Assembly (NCBI RefSeq): GCF_002966125.1
Contig: NZ_CP027062.1
Coordinates: 124,001-188,000 of the forward strand
Reading direction: 5' to 3'
Source of the DNA: Pukyongia salina
Lineage (GTDB): Bacteria; Bacteroidota; Bacteroidia; Flavobacteriales; Flavobacteriaceae
Length of the DNA stretch: 64,000 nt
Both the position numbers and the translations under genes were made by a program. Of this stretch, positions 24,490 to 34,973 are shown piece by piece (the first letter of the stretch is position 1; each line of letters opens with the position of its first letter). The notes under the pieces were generated by a model that saw nothing but the letters and a program-made list of their open reading frames with translations, was not told the DNA's origin and ran no database searches.

Positions 24490-26916
24490 ATGAGAAATTT
24501 TATCCATTTCGCAACCGCAGCCTTATTGATAGTAAGCTGTACCTCAAAAAAAGAAGAAACTTCCTTGGCACAAAGTACTTCAGACAGCCCGTTCATTGAA
24601 GGTAAGGAATCCTATTTAGGTTCACCTTATGTAACGGCCGGAGACCGGGTTTATATGGTAGGGTATCAGGATGGAACCTTCCCTGAGATTGGCTGGCACA
24701 TCAAAGGAGAAATGGGTGGCATTTGGGATCATCCCATTAAATTGATGGATGGGTTTCAACTAGACCTGATCCTGGATGGGGAAACTGTTTCTCTGGAGAA
24801 AGCAGATCGTTTTATTAATTATCCCTTCGGAAATAAACACATCTATAATTTAGAATCCCACGGATTGCAAGTTGAAAGATTTCAATTTGTTCCGGATGAG
24901 AAGGAGGTAGTGATCGTTCAATTCAGCATAAAAAACCATAGCGAAACAGAGAAGAAAGGAACGCTAAAATTTATAGGTTCAACAGATCTAAGGCCTACCT
25001 GGCTCGGCGATCGAACCAAGATGATCGATTCCCGGGATATTGATTTCGACCCTGAGTCTGATGTGTGGGTTGTAAAAGACAGTTTAAATTCGTGGTATAC
25101 AATGTTTGGTGCCGACAGGCCCAGCGACTCCAAGGAACGACACAGTTCGGAATATAAGGGCAATGGGTTTAAAGCATCCTTAAACTACGACATCAGTGTA
25201 AATGCGGGAGCCACAGAAACTATTCAATTTGCTATCGCCGGCGCCTATGATCTCGACGGATCAAATACAGCCAAAGAAAGGATCTATGCAAATTACCTGG
25301 ATATTATGGAGGATCCCGACACCTGGATCCCAAAATATCTGGCAGAAAAGAAGGCACGTTACGAGGATTTGGCTGGTAGAACTAAATTAACCATCCCCGA
25401 CAAGGACATAGAACAGGCATTTGAGTGGGTGAAATACAATTGCGATTGGCTGGTTCGCACCGTTCCTGAAATAGGATCGGGTATTGGTGCGGGAATCCCC
25501 GATTATCCCTGGTGGTTTGGGGTTGATAGTGAATACGCCCTGCAAGGATATATGGCTATAGGCCAGCGGGAACCGGTCTACAATACTATAAAACTACTGG
25601 ATAGTGTGTCTGAAGCCGTTAACGGTAATGGTCGTATTATTCATGAGATGTCTACCAACGGCGCTGTCTTTAACCCCGGAAATATTAATGAAACGCCACA
25701 ATTTGCCAGCTTGATCTGGAAAGTGTACCAGTGGAATGGTGAGAAAGAGTTTCTTCAGAAATATTACTCCACCATTAAAAAGGGATTGGAATGGTTGATG
25801 ACCGAAAAGGACGCCGACGGAAACTTATTTCCGGATGGTTTCGGGATGATGGAAATTCACGGCCTGGATAGCGAAATGATCGACGTAGCTGCCTATACCT
25901 ATAAGGCATTTAAGGATGCTTCGTTTATTGCCGATGCCCTGGGTGATTACCAAATGGCGCAGCAGTATTACGAGACTGCCGAAAAACTGGCGGCGAAGAT
26001 CAACACCCAATTTTGGAGCGAAGAATTTAACTCTTACGCCGATTTCATTGGCACCGATAAACAAGCGCTGAAACTTATCGAGGATGCCATCGTACGTGCA
26101 GACACCCTTAATAAACCCTGGGCTGTGGAAGAGTTAAAGAAAACGAGAGAGGCGATTTTAAAAAATCCGTCGGCCACTCCCAGGCCCTTTGTACTCCACC
26201 ATAACTGGGTAGTGAACACTCCCATGGAGGTGGGCCTTGCCAGCCCGGACAAAGCCCAAAAAGCACTTGCCACTGCCGAAAACTACGTAAATCCGTTTGG
26301 GGTATTCGTTACCGGGATCGACAGGGACGAGTCGGCCGGATCTGATGACGGCTCGTTTAAAGGAAGTAAGATATTTTCGTATACCGGGGCGGTAATGACC
26401 TTACCTACCGGCGTACAGATCGTTGCCGAAAATAACTACGGCAGACCCGATATGGCGCTTAATTATCTCAAAAGAATGACCCGTACCTTCAGCTATGCCT
26501 TACCCGGAAGTATCTACGAGGTCTCTCCGGATTACGGCATGGTAACTCAAGCATGGAACGTTTACGGATTTGCCGTTCCTGTGGTCGAGCAATTCTTCGG
26601 TATCACACCCAACGCGGCCGATAAAAAAGTGACCATTCGTCCGCAGATGCCATCCACCTGGAAAAACGCCTCCCTGGAAAACGTGCTGGTTGGAGACAAT
26701 GAGATCTCCATTTACTTTTCAGAAAAAGAAGGTATGCAAACCGTAGAGATCTCTCAAACCAAAGACAGCTGGCAGGTCGAATTCCAATTTCCCGAAGGGG
26801 CTACAAAGATCTCCTCACAAACAGAAGGAATTGAAGTAAACACCAAAGAGGAAACCGGAGTTTCTGTGGTGAAATCTAATCTTAAAAATTTTCGGGTTGC
26901 CTACCAGCCTGAGTGA
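24490..26916 (+). CDS. Six-hairpin glycosidase-like lipoprotein (glycogen debranching enzyme-like)
   Basis: An 808-residue protein with lipoprotein signal (HFATAALLIVSCTSK). An N-terminal beta domain (about 30-280) precedes an (alpha/alpha)6 barrel (about 300-700) with AFEWVKYNCDWLVRTVPEIG, PDYPWWFGVDSEYALQG, NETPQFASLIWKVYQWNGEK and PDGFGMMEIHGLDSEMIDV. This layout matches amylo-alpha-1,6-glucosidase/GH-type debranching proteins found as surface lipoproteins in Bacteroidetes. The linkage it cleaves cannot be told. The downstream esterase starts 9 bases later, suggesting a joint role in polysaccharide or decorated-sugar breakdown. Confidence 0.82.
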   Translation: MRNFIHFATAALLIVSCTSKKEETSLAQSTSDSPFIEGKESYLGSPYVTAGDRVYMVGYQDGTFPEIGWHIKGEMGGIWDHPIKLMDGFQLDLILDGETVSLEKADRFINYPFGNKHIYNLESHGLQVERFQFVPDEKEVVIVQFSIKNHSETEKKGTLKFIGSTDLRPTWLGDRTKMIDSRDIDFDPESDVWVVKDSLNSWYTMFGADRPSDSKERHSSEYKGNGFKASLNYDISVNAGATETIQFAIAGAYDLDGSNTAKERIYANYLDIMEDPDTWIPKYLAEKKARYEDLAGRTKLTIPDKDIEQAFEWVKYNCDWLVRTVPEIGSGIGAGIPDYPWWFGVDSEYALQGYMAIGQREPVYNTIKLLDSVSEAVNGNGRIIHEMSTNGAVFNPGNINETPQFASLIWKVYQWNGEKEFLQKYYSTIKKGLEWLMTEKDADGNLFPDGFGMMEIHGLDSEMIDVAAYTYKAFKDASFIADALGDYQMAQQYYETAEKLAAKINTQFWSEEFNSYADFIGTDKQALKLIEDAIVRADTLNKPWAVEELKKTREAILKNPSATPRPFVLHHNWVVNTPMEVGLASPDKAQKALATAENYVNPFGVFVTGIDRDESAGSDDGSFKGSKIFSYTGAVMTLPTGVQIVAENNYGRPDMALNYLKRMTRTFSYALPGSIYEVSPDYGMVTQAWNVYGFAVPVVEQFFGITPNAADKKVTIRPQMPSTWKNASLENVLVGDNEISIYFSEKEGMQTVEISQTKDSWQVEFQFPEGATKISSQTEGIEVNTKEETGVSVVKSNLKNFRVAYQPE

Positions 26917-26925
26917 TCATCTTCT

Positions 26926-27792
26926 ATGAGGATATTTACAACATTATTGGTTTGCCTCCTGCTGTGCAGCTGTAATGAGCCCGAGCATGTACCTCATGGA
27001 AGCGTCCTTACCAAGTCGCTGAAATCGGTGATCCTCAACAGGGAGATCGGGTATAATATGTATCTGCCTGCTTCCTTTAACGAAGAGCAACCATTGCTAG
27101 ATATTATCTACTTGCTACATGGCCATGGAGGTGATCATCACGACTGGTTCGAGGAAGAAGAGGGAAACGTGGCCCATTTGCTGGATTCGCTTATTGCGGA
27201 CGGTGCTATCCCACCAATGGCAGCCGTTAGTATTAATGCCGGTAATTCGTGGTATGTGGATAGCAAGGAAAAGATGGAGCGATTTTACCTGGATGAATTC
27301 TTGCCTCATTTTGAAAAATCTGTTGGATACAAACATAAATTGGGCAACCGCAACATGGCAGGGAATTCGGCGGGTGGCTATGGTGCTTTGCGATTTTCGC
27401 TACATCGCTCCGAACTTTTTAATAGCGTGATCCTTTTGAGTCCGGCAGCATACGAACCTCTTCCTCCTGCGATCTCATCTTCCAGAAAAGTGGAAGCCTT
27501 CGCTTTCAACGGAAAGTTTAGTGATTCGCTCTGGCGATCCTATTCGTACACAAAACGTATTGACGAGTTACTGTTGGCAAACAAGAGACCACAATTTCAT
27601 ATTTCGGTTGGTGACGATGATAATTACAATATCGTTCCGGTAGTTACGAGCCTTCAACAATTATTTCTGAAAAACGGAGTTTCCTGCGAGTTGAGGGTAA
27701 CTAATGGAGGCCATGACTGGCAAACCTGGCGAAAGAATTTTTCGGAGGCGCTGGCCGAAGTTTATAAGTCTAAAACCGCGTCTGCTAATTAG
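26926..27792 (+). CDS. Esterase-family alpha/beta hydrolase lipoprotein
   Basis: A 288-residue protein of the putative esterase (PF00756, esterase D/antigen 85) type. Lipoprotein signal RIFTTLLVCLLLCSCNEPE. The fold motifs are IIYLLHGHGGDHHDW (oxyanion loop), AGNSAGGYGALRF with nucleophile S148, and GGHDWQTWR with catalytic H263. Relatives include carbohydrate acyl esterases; the substrate here is unknown. It follows the glycosidase-like gene closely and ends in an 8-base overlap with the convergent lipoprotein gene (27785-27792). Confidence 0.88.
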   Translation: MRIFTTLLVCLLLCSCNEPEHVPHGSVLTKSLKSVILNREIGYNMYLPASFNEEQPLLDIIYLLHGHGGDHHDWFEEEEGNVAHLLDSLIADGAIPPMAAVSINAGNSWYVDSKEKMERFYLDEFLPHFEKSVGYKHKLGNRNMAGNSAGGYGALRFSLHRSELFNSVILLSPAAYEPLPPAISSSRKVEAFAFNGKFSDSLWRSYSYTKRIDELLLANKRPQFHISVGDDDNYNIVPVVTSLQQLFLKNGVSCELRVTNGGHDWQTWRKNFSEALAEVYKSKTASAN

Positions 27793-28594
27793 TAAGAACC
27801 TTTGCTTCAGACGGAACTTTAAAGACCGATGCATTTAGCACAGTCTCGGTGAGCGTTACTTTTTCGAACTTTACGTTATTTCGAGCCTGCACCGGCTTAC
27901 CATTTTCTATGGTGTACCAGGTAAGAGTCTTTGGAAGTTTTACGCCATTCACATCCTGCCATTCGCTGTATTTAATATACTTCCAGGTATCGCTCTTCTC
28001 ATTTTCATGGTAGGTAACCGTATAGCCAAGCCAGGCCATTTCGTAAGTTTCGGGATGAAAGTAAAGTATATATTCATCTTTGGGAGAAGTTCCCACGCCC
28101 TCTTTGTAACTAATTTTAATTCCCTCATAAACTTCACCGTCCAGTTCGGTCGATTTCACCTCGTGGTATTCTATGCCGGGATCGGCCAATACAAATGGCA
28201 TCGCATAGAAATAGAACATTAGGTTGTAATAGAAAACAGGATCGCCCTTATAAGCATTCTCCTTGTTTTCATGAAACCAGACATCCTCACCATTAAATCC
28301 CATCGACCAATTGGGAGCTTCGATCTTCGTTTTTCGGTCGGGTAAGGAGATTGTATGTGTTTCGGTTCCGGTTCTGCTGGTGATCTCAAAACAAAGGTTA
28401 TTCATTTGGTCCCAGCGATCGAGTCCGCCGTGAACTTTAAAAACTTCTTTCAGCGAAACGGGATACTTCAACATCCTTGCGGTGTCTTCAGAAATTGGTA
28501 TGGTATCGTGAATTACAGGTTGTGGATCTTTTGTTTCCTCCTTACATGCAAATAACAGGGAAGAGGCTACAATAAGCAGGATTATATTTTTCAT
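27785..28594 (-). CDS. Lipoprotein of unknown function (DUF6503-like)
   Basis: A 269-residue protein with signal peptide MKNIILLIVASSLLFACKE (Cys17). The mature part is a LolA-like all-beta pattern: VSLKEVFKVHGGLDRWDQMN, MGFNGEDVWFHENKENAYKG, YFHPETYEMAWLGYTVTYHE and a final threat of VKFEKVTLTETVLNASVFKV. It resembles Bacteroidetes lipoproteins grouped as DUF6503 (tentative). No catalytic motif is evident. The frame opens six codons earlier, but the ATG at 28594 starts the signal peptide. Confidence 0.75.
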   Translation of the reverse strand: MKNIILLIVASSLLFACKEETKDPQPVIHDTIPISEDTARMLKYPVSLKEVFKVHGGLDRWDQMNNLCFEITSRTGTETHTISLPDRKTKIEAPNWSMGFNGEDVWFHENKENAYKGDPVFYYNLMFYFYAMPFVLADPGIEYHEVKSTELDGEVYEGIKISYKEGVGTSPKDEYILYFHPETYEMAWLGYTVTYHENEKSDTWKYIKYSEWQDVNGVKLPKTLTWYTIENGKPVQARNNVKFEKVTLTETVLNASVFKVPSEAKVLTN

Positions 28595-28761
28595 TCTAAA
28601 CAGGTTTGTCAAGTTAAAAATAAGAAAGCTAAGTTTAACCGAATAATTTTTTTGAAACCTTTATGATTTATTGTAGGAATTCTAAAATACACTAAAAAGT
28701 AAAAGTATTTTACAACTGATATTGCTTTAGGGGCAATTAAAATACTTATTACCTTTACCGC

Positions 28762-29559
28762 ATGATAAAATCTATCTCCAGCCTTCAAAATCCACTGGTA
28801 AAACAAGTGATCCAATTACTCGAAAAATCGAGGGAGCGAAGAAGCACAGGGCTATTTGTGATTGAGGGCAGAAGGGAGATCGAGCTGGCTCTAAAGGGTG
28901 GTTATCAATTACAGACCATCATGATCTGTCCGGATATTTTTTCTGAAAATGCTTCGGAAATAAATTTCCCTGAAAAACAGCATATAGAGATAAGCCCGGA
29001 AGTATATCAGAAACTGGCCTACAGAAAGACGACCGAAGGCATTCTGGCAATCGCCGAAAGTAAAGAACTCTCGCTGGATGCATTAAGAATAAAAAATGAG
29101 AATCCGCTAATTCTCGTCGCCGAGGCTCCCGAAAAGCCCGGTAATATAGGTGCCTTGCTTCGAACGGCAGATGCGGCAAACCTGGATGCTGTGATCATTG
29201 CAAATCCGCGTACCGATATGTATAATCCCAATATAATAAGAAGCAGTGTTGGCTGTATCTTCACACGCGCTATTGCAACCGGTTCTACAGAAGAGATCAT
29301 CCAATTCCTCAAAGAGAAGGACATAGATATTTACTCTGCTGCTCTGCAGGCTTCCAAACCCTTTTACAACTGTGACTATAGAGGGCCCACCGCGCTGGTT
29401 GTTGGCACAGAGGCCGCTGGTTTGTCTCAAAATTGGCTGGATTCCAGCACACAGAATATTGTGATTCCTATGGAAGGAGATATAGACAGCATGAACGTGT
29501 CGGTAGCAGCGGGAATCCTTATATTTGAAGCCAAACGACAACGAAATCTCAACAATTAA
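28762..29559 (+). CDS. SpoU/TrmH-family RNA 2'-O-methyltransferase
   Basis: A 265-residue SPOUT enzyme. An N-terminal substrate-binding domain (QNPLVKQVIQLLEKSRERRS; FVIEGRREIELALKGG) is followed by the knotted SPOUT domain with the three SpoU motifs: EKPGNIGALLRTADAA, NIIRSSVGCIFTRAIA and GTEAAGLSQNW...IPMEGDIDSMNVSVAAGI. It transfers methyl from S-adenosylmethionine to a ribose 2'-OH in rRNA or tRNA; the target cannot be told. TACCTTTA at 28750-28757 resembles a -7 element. Confidence 0.92.
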   Translation: MIKSISSLQNPLVKQVIQLLEKSRERRSTGLFVIEGRREIELALKGGYQLQTIMICPDIFSENASEINFPEKQHIEISPEVYQKLAYRKTTEGILAIAESKELSLDALRIKNENPLILVAEAPEKPGNIGALLRTADAANLDAVIIANPRTDMYNPNIIRSSVGCIFTRAIATGSTEEIIQFLKEKDIDIYSAALQASKPFYNCDYRGPTALVVGTEAAGLSQNWLDSSTQNIVIPMEGDIDSMNVSVAAGILIFEAKRQRNLNN

Positions 29560-29639
29560 GATGTTATTGTATGTAGTTAAATATCAATTACAAACCTGCC
29601 TCTGAGATAATAAAAATCAATTTTTCAAAACCCATTCCT

Positions 29640-30872
29640 TTGACACCGCAAACTTTATTCTACATTATTATTGGGATCATTGTCCTTAATTTCATTATCG
29701 ATAAAATTCTGGATCACCTCAATGCACAACATTTCAACGACGAGCTACCGGCGGAGATCGCCGATGTGTACGATGAAAAGGAATATAAACGGTCTCAGCA
29801 ATATAAAAAGGAACGCTACCGCTTTTCGCTGCTCTCGTCTTCAATTTCCATGATCGCCACTCTCCTGTTCTTCTTCCTGGAAGGTTTTGCATATGTAGAC
29901 GACCTCGCGAGGTCTTACACAGATAATTCCATTTTGATCGCACTAATATTCTTTGGGGTAATTGGAATGGCGGCGAGTATATTAAGCCTACCCTTCAGTT
30001 ACTACAGCACATTTGTGATAGAAGAAAAATACGGCTTTAATAAAACCACAGTAAAAACCTTTGTCCTGGATAAAATTAAGGGACTATTCATGGCGGCGAT
30101 AATTGGTGGCCTGCTTATGGCAGTGATCGTTTGGTTCTACGAATGGGCCGGAGAGGCATTCTGGCTGTATACCTGGGGTGTAGTAACCGTGTTTTCGGTG
30201 TTTATGAATATGTTCTACGCCAGGCTTATCGTGCCTATTTTCAATAAGCAAAAACCCCTGGAAGCCGGGGAGCTGAGATCCAGGATCGAGGCCTATGCCA
30301 ATACGGTTGGCTTCACGCTGGATAAGATCTTTGTGATTGATGGCTCAAAGCGAAGTACAAAAGCCAATGCCTATTTTTCAGGCTTCGGAAGTGAAAAAAG
30401 AGTAACCCTATACGATACCTTGATCAACGATCTGGAAGATGAAGAGATCGTAGCGGTTCTTGCCCACGAAGTGGGACATTATAAGAAAAAGCATATAGTG
30501 ATCAACCTGCTGGCCTCCATCCTCACTACGGGGTTTACCCTTTGGGTGCTGTCTGTTTTTGTGGGAAATCCGTTACTTTCGGAAGCCCTTGATGTAAGCG
30601 AGCCTTCTTTCCATATAGGTTTGATAGCCTTCGGGATACTTTTTACCCCTATTTCGGAACTCACGGGATTACTTATGAATTATTTATCCCGGAAATTTGA
30701 ATACCAGGCGGATAACTATGCCAAAACGACATATAATGGTACTCCCCTAATTTCAGCATTAAAAAAATTATCACGAAACAGCTTAAGTAACCTAACCCCG
30801 CATCCGGCCTACGTTTTCGTGCATTACTCACATCCCACTCTTTTACAGCGTTTTCGGAATTTAAAAAAATAA
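29640..30872 (+). CDS. M48-family membrane metallopeptidase (Ste24/CAAX protease 1-like)
   Basis: A 410-residue integral membrane zinc protease. Hydrophobic segments near 4-20, 67-85, 97-120, 148-168 and 175-195 precede the zinc motif AHEVGHYKKKH with H276-E-V-G-H280, and a third ligand lies in the EYQADNYAK region (about 350). Two further helices lie between these. Ste24 relatives clear or trim membrane proteins. The start codon appears to be TTG at 29640 (MTPQTLFYIIIGIIV), which gives the family N-terminus; no suitable ATG is nearby. Confidence 0.9.
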   Translation: MTPQTLFYIIIGIIVLNFIIDKILDHLNAQHFNDELPAEIADVYDEKEYKRSQQYKKERYRFSLLSSSISMIATLLFFFLEGFAYVDDLARSYTDNSILIALIFFGVIGMAASILSLPFSYYSTFVIEEKYGFNKTTVKTFVLDKIKGLFMAAIIGGLLMAVIVWFYEWAGEAFWLYTWGVVTVFSVFMNMFYARLIVPIFNKQKPLEAGELRSRIEAYANTVGFTLDKIFVIDGSKRSTKANAYFSGFGSEKRVTLYDTLINDLEDEEIVAVLAHEVGHYKKKHIVINLLASILTTGFTLWVLSVFVGNPLLSEALDVSEPSFHIGLIAFGILFTPISELTGLLMNYLSRKFEYQADNYAKTTYNGTPLISALKKLSRNSLSNLTPHPAYVFVHYSHPTLLQRFRNLKK

Positions 30873-30911
30873 AAACGAAGACGCCGTCCATGGGTCCGGG
30901 CACAAAATTTG

Positions 30912-30942
30912 TTGGTACTTACAAACCAATATTGTACATTTA
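30912..30942 (+). promoter_or_regulatory. Putative promoter of the spoT-fur-purA cluster
   Basis: TTG at 30912-30914, 20 bases, then TACATTTA at 30935-30942, one base off TAnnTTTG. The ATG at 30947 follows by 4 bases, implying a very short or absent leader. Confidence 0.5.
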
Positions 30943-30946
30943 ATTT

Positions 30947-33151
30947 ATGACTGAGGAAGTACTGGAAGCGGAAAAAAAGGAGCTCACCAAACAATACAAA
31001 GAACTGCTGAAGATCAGTTATCGAACGCTCACAGCGGCCGATAAACGGCTGATCCGTTCGGCATTCGATGTTGCCGTTGATGCCCATAAGGACCAACGGC
31101 GAAAATCTGGAGAGGCTTACATATTCCACCCATTAGCGGTAGCAAAGATCGTTGCTTCCGAAATTGGGCTGGACGCTACTTCTATTGCCGCTGCCCTGCT
31201 TCACGATGTGGTGGAAGACACCGAGTATTCGCTGGCAGATATTGAACAGTTATTTGGAGAGACCGTTGCCCGCATTGTAGACGGACTTACCAAGATATCT
31301 CAAATACCTTACGATAAGGACGTATCGCTGCAGGCCGAGAATTTCAGGAAAATGCTGCTCACCCTCAATGAGGATATTCGTGTGATCATTATCAAGATCG
31401 CCGATAGACTACACAACATGCAGACCATGGACTCCATGCCTGAGCAAAAACAAGTTAAAATTGCTTCGGAAACACTTTATATCTATGCCCCGCTGGCTCA
31501 TCGCATAGGCCTGTACAACATCAAGACCGAATTAGAGGATCTGGGATTGAAATACACCGAACCGGAGGTATATAATGATATTCTAAGTAAGATCAAGGAA
31601 AGCAAGGAACAACAGGACGCCTATATCAACGATTTCACCAAGGTGATCAAGGATTCCCTGGATGCCGAAAAACTAAAATACGAGATCAAAGGGAGGCCGA
31701 AATCAATATTCTCTATCCGTCGCAAAATGCTGGCTCAGAATGTTAGTTTCGACGAAGTCTACGATAAATTCGCGGTTAGGATCATCTATAAAAGTGATGC
31801 CGATAATGAAAAGTTCATTGCCTGGAAGATCTACTCGATAGTAACAGACCATTTCAGACCTAATCCCACACGTTTAAGAGATTGGATCTCATCGCCAAAA
31901 TCCACAGGCTACGAAGCCCTGCATATCACAGTAATGGGGCCACAGGGACGCTGGGTAGAAGTTCAGATACGATCGGAGCGAATGAATGAGATAGCCGAAA
32001 AAGGATACGCCGCGCATTATAAGTACAAGACCAAAGAGAAGGAAGATATTGGCCTGGAAGACTGGTTGAACAAACTGCAGGAATCCCTGGAGAATTCGGA
32101 AGTGAATGCCGTGGATTTTGTAGAGGACTTCAAATTGAATCTCTACGCTAAGGAGATCTTTGTCTTTTCACCTAAAGGAGATCTGTACTCCCTTCCCAAG
32201 GGTGCAACTGCCCTCGACTTCGCCTTTCACATACACACCGAAGTTGGACTGCATACCCGGGGAGCAAAGGTTAACGGGAAGCTGGTACCCTTAAGTCATG
32301 TGCTAAAAAGCGGAGACCAGGTGGAGATCATGACCTCCGAGAAATCGAAACCAACAGCAAACTGGCTTAATTACGCTACCACAGGCCGTGCACGATCGAA
32401 GATCAAATCTTCTCTGAAGGAAGAGAAAAAAGAGATCGCTGCCGAAGGAAAAGTTGTCCTGGCCAGAAAATTGAAATCACTTAAGATCACCCTGGACGAG
32501 AAGACGGTAAATCAACTGGTAGTCTATTTCAAACTAAAAACCAGTCTGGACCTTTTCTATCGTGTAGGTGCAGGGATCATCGACAATAAAAAATTAAAAG
32601 ACTTTGCGGCATCACGCTCTAATGCTTTTGTCTCCTTCTTTAAAAACCGAATGCGAAAACCCGGACACCCGGATGATGTCGACAAGCAGGAAATAACCGA
32701 AAAGTTCGATCAGCTGGTATTTGGTAAAGAGGAGGACAAACTGGAGTATAAGATGGCGAATTGCTGTAATCCAATTCCCGGAGATGATGTATTTGGTTTT
32801 CTTACCGTGAACGAGGGAATAAAGGTTCATAAGCAGAACTGCCCGAATGCCCTGCAGCTACAAAGTAATTACGGCTACCGAATCATGCCCGCGAAGTGGA
32901 TCGATTCCACCCAGAGTGATTTCAGGGCCGAACTCAAGATCACCGGAATCGACACGATTGGCCTGGTGAACGAAGTAACCAAAGTGATATCGAATAACCT
33001 CAACATCAATATGAAGAGTGTTCATTTCGACAGCAACGATGGTATCTTCAACGGAAAAATTATAGTGGTGGTTAAGAACAAGAATATTCTTAATAATCTC
33101 GTTGAAAAAATAAAAAATATAAACGGAATTGATAAAGTTACCAGAGCATAA
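30947..33151 (+). CDS. Bifunctional RelA/SpoT-type (p)ppGpp synthetase/hydrolase
   Basis: A 734-residue stringent-response enzyme. The hydrolase domain has the HD motif [11 protein letters not shown] (H86-D87). The synthetase domain has KFAVRIIY and [18 protein letters not shown] (about 308-325); the RxRD form is close to the RxKD charge pattern of bifunctional Rel/SpoT enzymes rather than ExDD of RelA. TGS (about 400-460, [18 protein letters not shown]) and a C-terminal ACT domain (about 660-734, [19 protein letters not shown]) complete the normal layout. It is followed by a Fur-type gene (23 bases) and purA. Confidence 0.95.
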   Translation: MTEEVLEAEKKELTKQYKELLKISYRTLTAADKRLIRSAFDVAVDAHKDQRRKSGEAYIFHPLAVAKIVASEIGLDATSIAAALLHDVVEDTEYSLADIEQLFGETVARIVDGLTKISQIPYDKDVSLQAENFRKMLLTLNEDIRVIIIKIADRLHNMQTMDSMPEQKQVKIASETLYIYAPLAHRIGLYNIKTELEDLGLKYTEPEVYNDILSKIKESKEQQDAYINDFTKVIKDSLDAEKLKYEIKGRPKSIFSIRRKMLAQNVSFDEVYDKFAVRIIYKSDADNEKFIAWKIYSIVTDHFRPNPTRLRDWISSPKSTGYEALHITVMGPQGRWVEVQIRSERMNEIAEKGYAAHYKYKTKEKEDIGLEDWLNKLQESLENSEVNAVDFVEDFKLNLYAKEIFVFSPKGDLYSLPKGATALDFAFHIHTEVGLHTRGAKVNGKLVPLSHVLKSGDQVEIMTSEKSKPTANWLNYATTGRARSKIKSSLKEEKKEIAAEGKVVLARKLKSLKITLDEKTVNQLVVYFKLKTSLDLFYRVGAGIIDNKKLKDFAASRSNAFVSFFKNRMRKPGHPDDVDKQEITEKFDQLVFGKEEDKLEYKMANCCNPIPGDDVFGFLTVNEGIKVHKQNCPNALQLQSNYGYRIMPAKWIDSTQSDFRAELKITGIDTIGLVNEVTKVISNNLNINMKSVHFDSNDGIFNGKIIVVVKNKNILNNLVEKIKNINGIDKVTRA

Positions 33152-33174
33152 ATAACTACCTTTGCTCCTTTGAT

Positions 33175-33654
33175 ATGACTGCAAAAACGGATCAAAATAA
33201 TCAGGCGATCGTCAAGAATGTTTTTACGGGGTTTCTCGAGGAAAAAGGACATCGTAAAACACCGGAGCGCTTCGCAATTCTTCAGGAGATCTATGATCAT
33301 AACGATCACTTCGATATTGAATCCCTGTATATCAATATGAAGAACAAGAACTACCGTGTAAGCAGAGCCACCCTTTATAATACCATAGAATTATTACTGG
33401 AATGTGGCCTGGTGCGTAAACATCAGTTCGGGCAGAATCAGGCTCATTACGAGAAATCGTATTTCGACAAGCAACACGATCATGTGATCCTCTCAAACGG
33501 GGAAGTGATAGAGTTTTGCGACCCGAGGATTCAGTCTATCAAAAAAACCATCGAAGAAGTTTTCGATATCGAAATAACCAACCATTCACTCTATTTCTAC
33601 GGAAATAGAAAAACTTCCGGCAGCAAAAGCACGAGTAGTCGGGAAAATTCATAA
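33175..33654 (+). CDS. Fur-family transcriptional regulator
   Basis: A 159-residue ferric-uptake-regulator-type protein. The winged helix shows [20 protein letters not shown] and [20 protein letters not shown]; the dimerisation part has [19 protein letters not shown] and [12 protein letters not shown] with His/Asp/Cys ligands. The paired CxxC structural zinc motifs of some members are not seen; only single Cys residues occur. It may sense iron, zinc or peroxide. TACCTTTG at 33157-33164 resembles a -7 element, so it may have its own promoter inside the spoT-purA cluster. Confidence 0.9.
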   Translation: MTAKTDQNNQAIVKNVFTGFLEEKGHRKTPERFAILQEIYDHNDHFDIESLYINMKNKNYRVSRATLYNTIELLLECGLVRKHQFGQNQAHYEKSYFDKQHDHVILSNGEVIEFCDPRIQSIKKTIEEVFDIEITNHSLYFYGNRKTSGSKSTSSRENS

Positions 33655-33659
33655 TACTT

Positions 33660-34931
33660 ATGGCAGTAGATCTACTACTAGGATTACAATGGGGTGACGA
33701 AGGAAAAGGAAAGATCGTCGACGTACTTACCAAAAACTATGATATCATTGCACGCTTTCAGGGAGGCCCAAATGCCGGCCATACCCTCGAATTCGACGGG
33801 ATCAAGCATGTACTTCACACTATTCCCAGCGGTATTTTTCACGAAAATGCGATCAACCTGGTGGGTAACGGAGTTGTGATAGACCCTGTGATCTTCAGAA
33901 AAGAACTCAATAACCTCGACAAATTCAACCTCGATTACAAAAGCAAACTGCTAATCTCCAGGAAAGCGCACCTTATCCTGCCAACGCACCGACTTCTCGA
34001 TGCCGCAAGTGAAGCATCTAAAGGAAAGGCGAAGATTGGTTCCACCCTTAAAGGAATAGGCCCTACTTACATGGACAAAACAGGCAGGAACGGAATCCGG
34101 GTGGGTGACCTTGAGATGGAGAACTGGCAGGAGAAATATCGCGCACTTGCCAATAAGCACGAGGCGATGATCGATTTCTACAAAGCCGAGATCCAGTACG
34201 ATCTTGCCGATATGGAAAGAGAATTCTTCGATGCCGTTGAGAGACTTAAAGAATTAACCTTTATTGATAGCGAAGAATACCTCTACCAGGCCCAACGAGC
34301 CGGGAAATCTATTCTGGCCGAAGGCGCCCAGGGTTCGTTACTGGATATTGACTTCGGAACCTATCCGTATGTAACTTCGTCCAATACTACGGCGGCAGGA
34401 GCATGTACAGGCCTTGGTGTGGCCCCAGGCGATATAAAAGAGGTATTTGGGATCTTTAAAGCCTATGCAACACGCGTTGGTAGTGGCCCCTTCCCTACCG
34501 AACTATTTGACGATTACGGGAAGACCATGGCAAAGGTTGGGAACGAATTTGGTGCTACAACCGGACGTCCGCGACGTTGCGGCTGGCTGGACCTTGTGGC
34601 CTTGAAATACGCCGTTCGGGTTAATGGTGTTACTCAATTAATGATGATGAAAGGCGATGTATTGAGTGGATTTGACAAATTGAAGGTCTGCACCGCCTAT
34701 CATTATAAAGGCAGTAAAATTGAGCATCTACCGTATAATATCGAGGCGGAGAATATCACTCCCATTTATTCTGAAATGAAAGGATGGGCTGAGGATCTCA
34801 CAAAGATGAGCAGTACTTCAGAATTTCCTGCCGCCCTTAACGATTATATAGAATTCCTTGAAAAAGAGCTCGAGGTGCCTATTAAGATCGTATCGGTTGG
34901 TCCGGACAGAACACAAACGATTCACCGCTAA
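33660..34931 (+). CDS. purA: Adenylosuccinate synthetase
   Basis: Catalyses GTP-dependent formation of adenylosuccinate from IMP and aspartate, the first committed step to AMP. At 423 residues it has normal length with GLQWGDEGKGKIVD at residues 8-21 (P-loop and catalytic Asp), GGPNAGHT near 36 (catalytic His), KGIGPTYMDK and the late TTGRPRRCGW. It starts 5 bases after the Fur gene stop, so the two are co-transcribed. ppGpp is known to inhibit PurA in some bacteria, which makes the linkage to the RelA/SpoT gene noteworthy. Confidence 0.97.
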   Translation: MAVDLLLGLQWGDEGKGKIVDVLTKNYDIIARFQGGPNAGHTLEFDGIKHVLHTIPSGIFHENAINLVGNGVVIDPVIFRKELNNLDKFNLDYKSKLLISRKAHLILPTHRLLDAASEASKGKAKIGSTLKGIGPTYMDKTGRNGIRVGDLEMENWQEKYRALANKHEAMIDFYKAEIQYDLADMEREFFDAVERLKELTFIDSEEYLYQAQRAGKSILAEGAQGSLLDIDFGTYPYVTSSNTTAAGACTGLGVAPGDIKEVFGIFKAYATRVGSGPFPTELFDDYGKTMAKVGNEFGATTGRPRRCGWLDLVALKYAVRVNGVTQLMMMKGDVLSGFDKLKVCTAYHYKGSKIEHLPYNIEAENITPIYSEMKGWAEDLTKMSSTSEFPAALNDYIEFLEKELEVPIKIVSVGPDRTQTIHR

Positions 34932-34973
34932 CTCAATATTTGTTGGTATTTTCGTTAGTGTTATAAAGAATCT

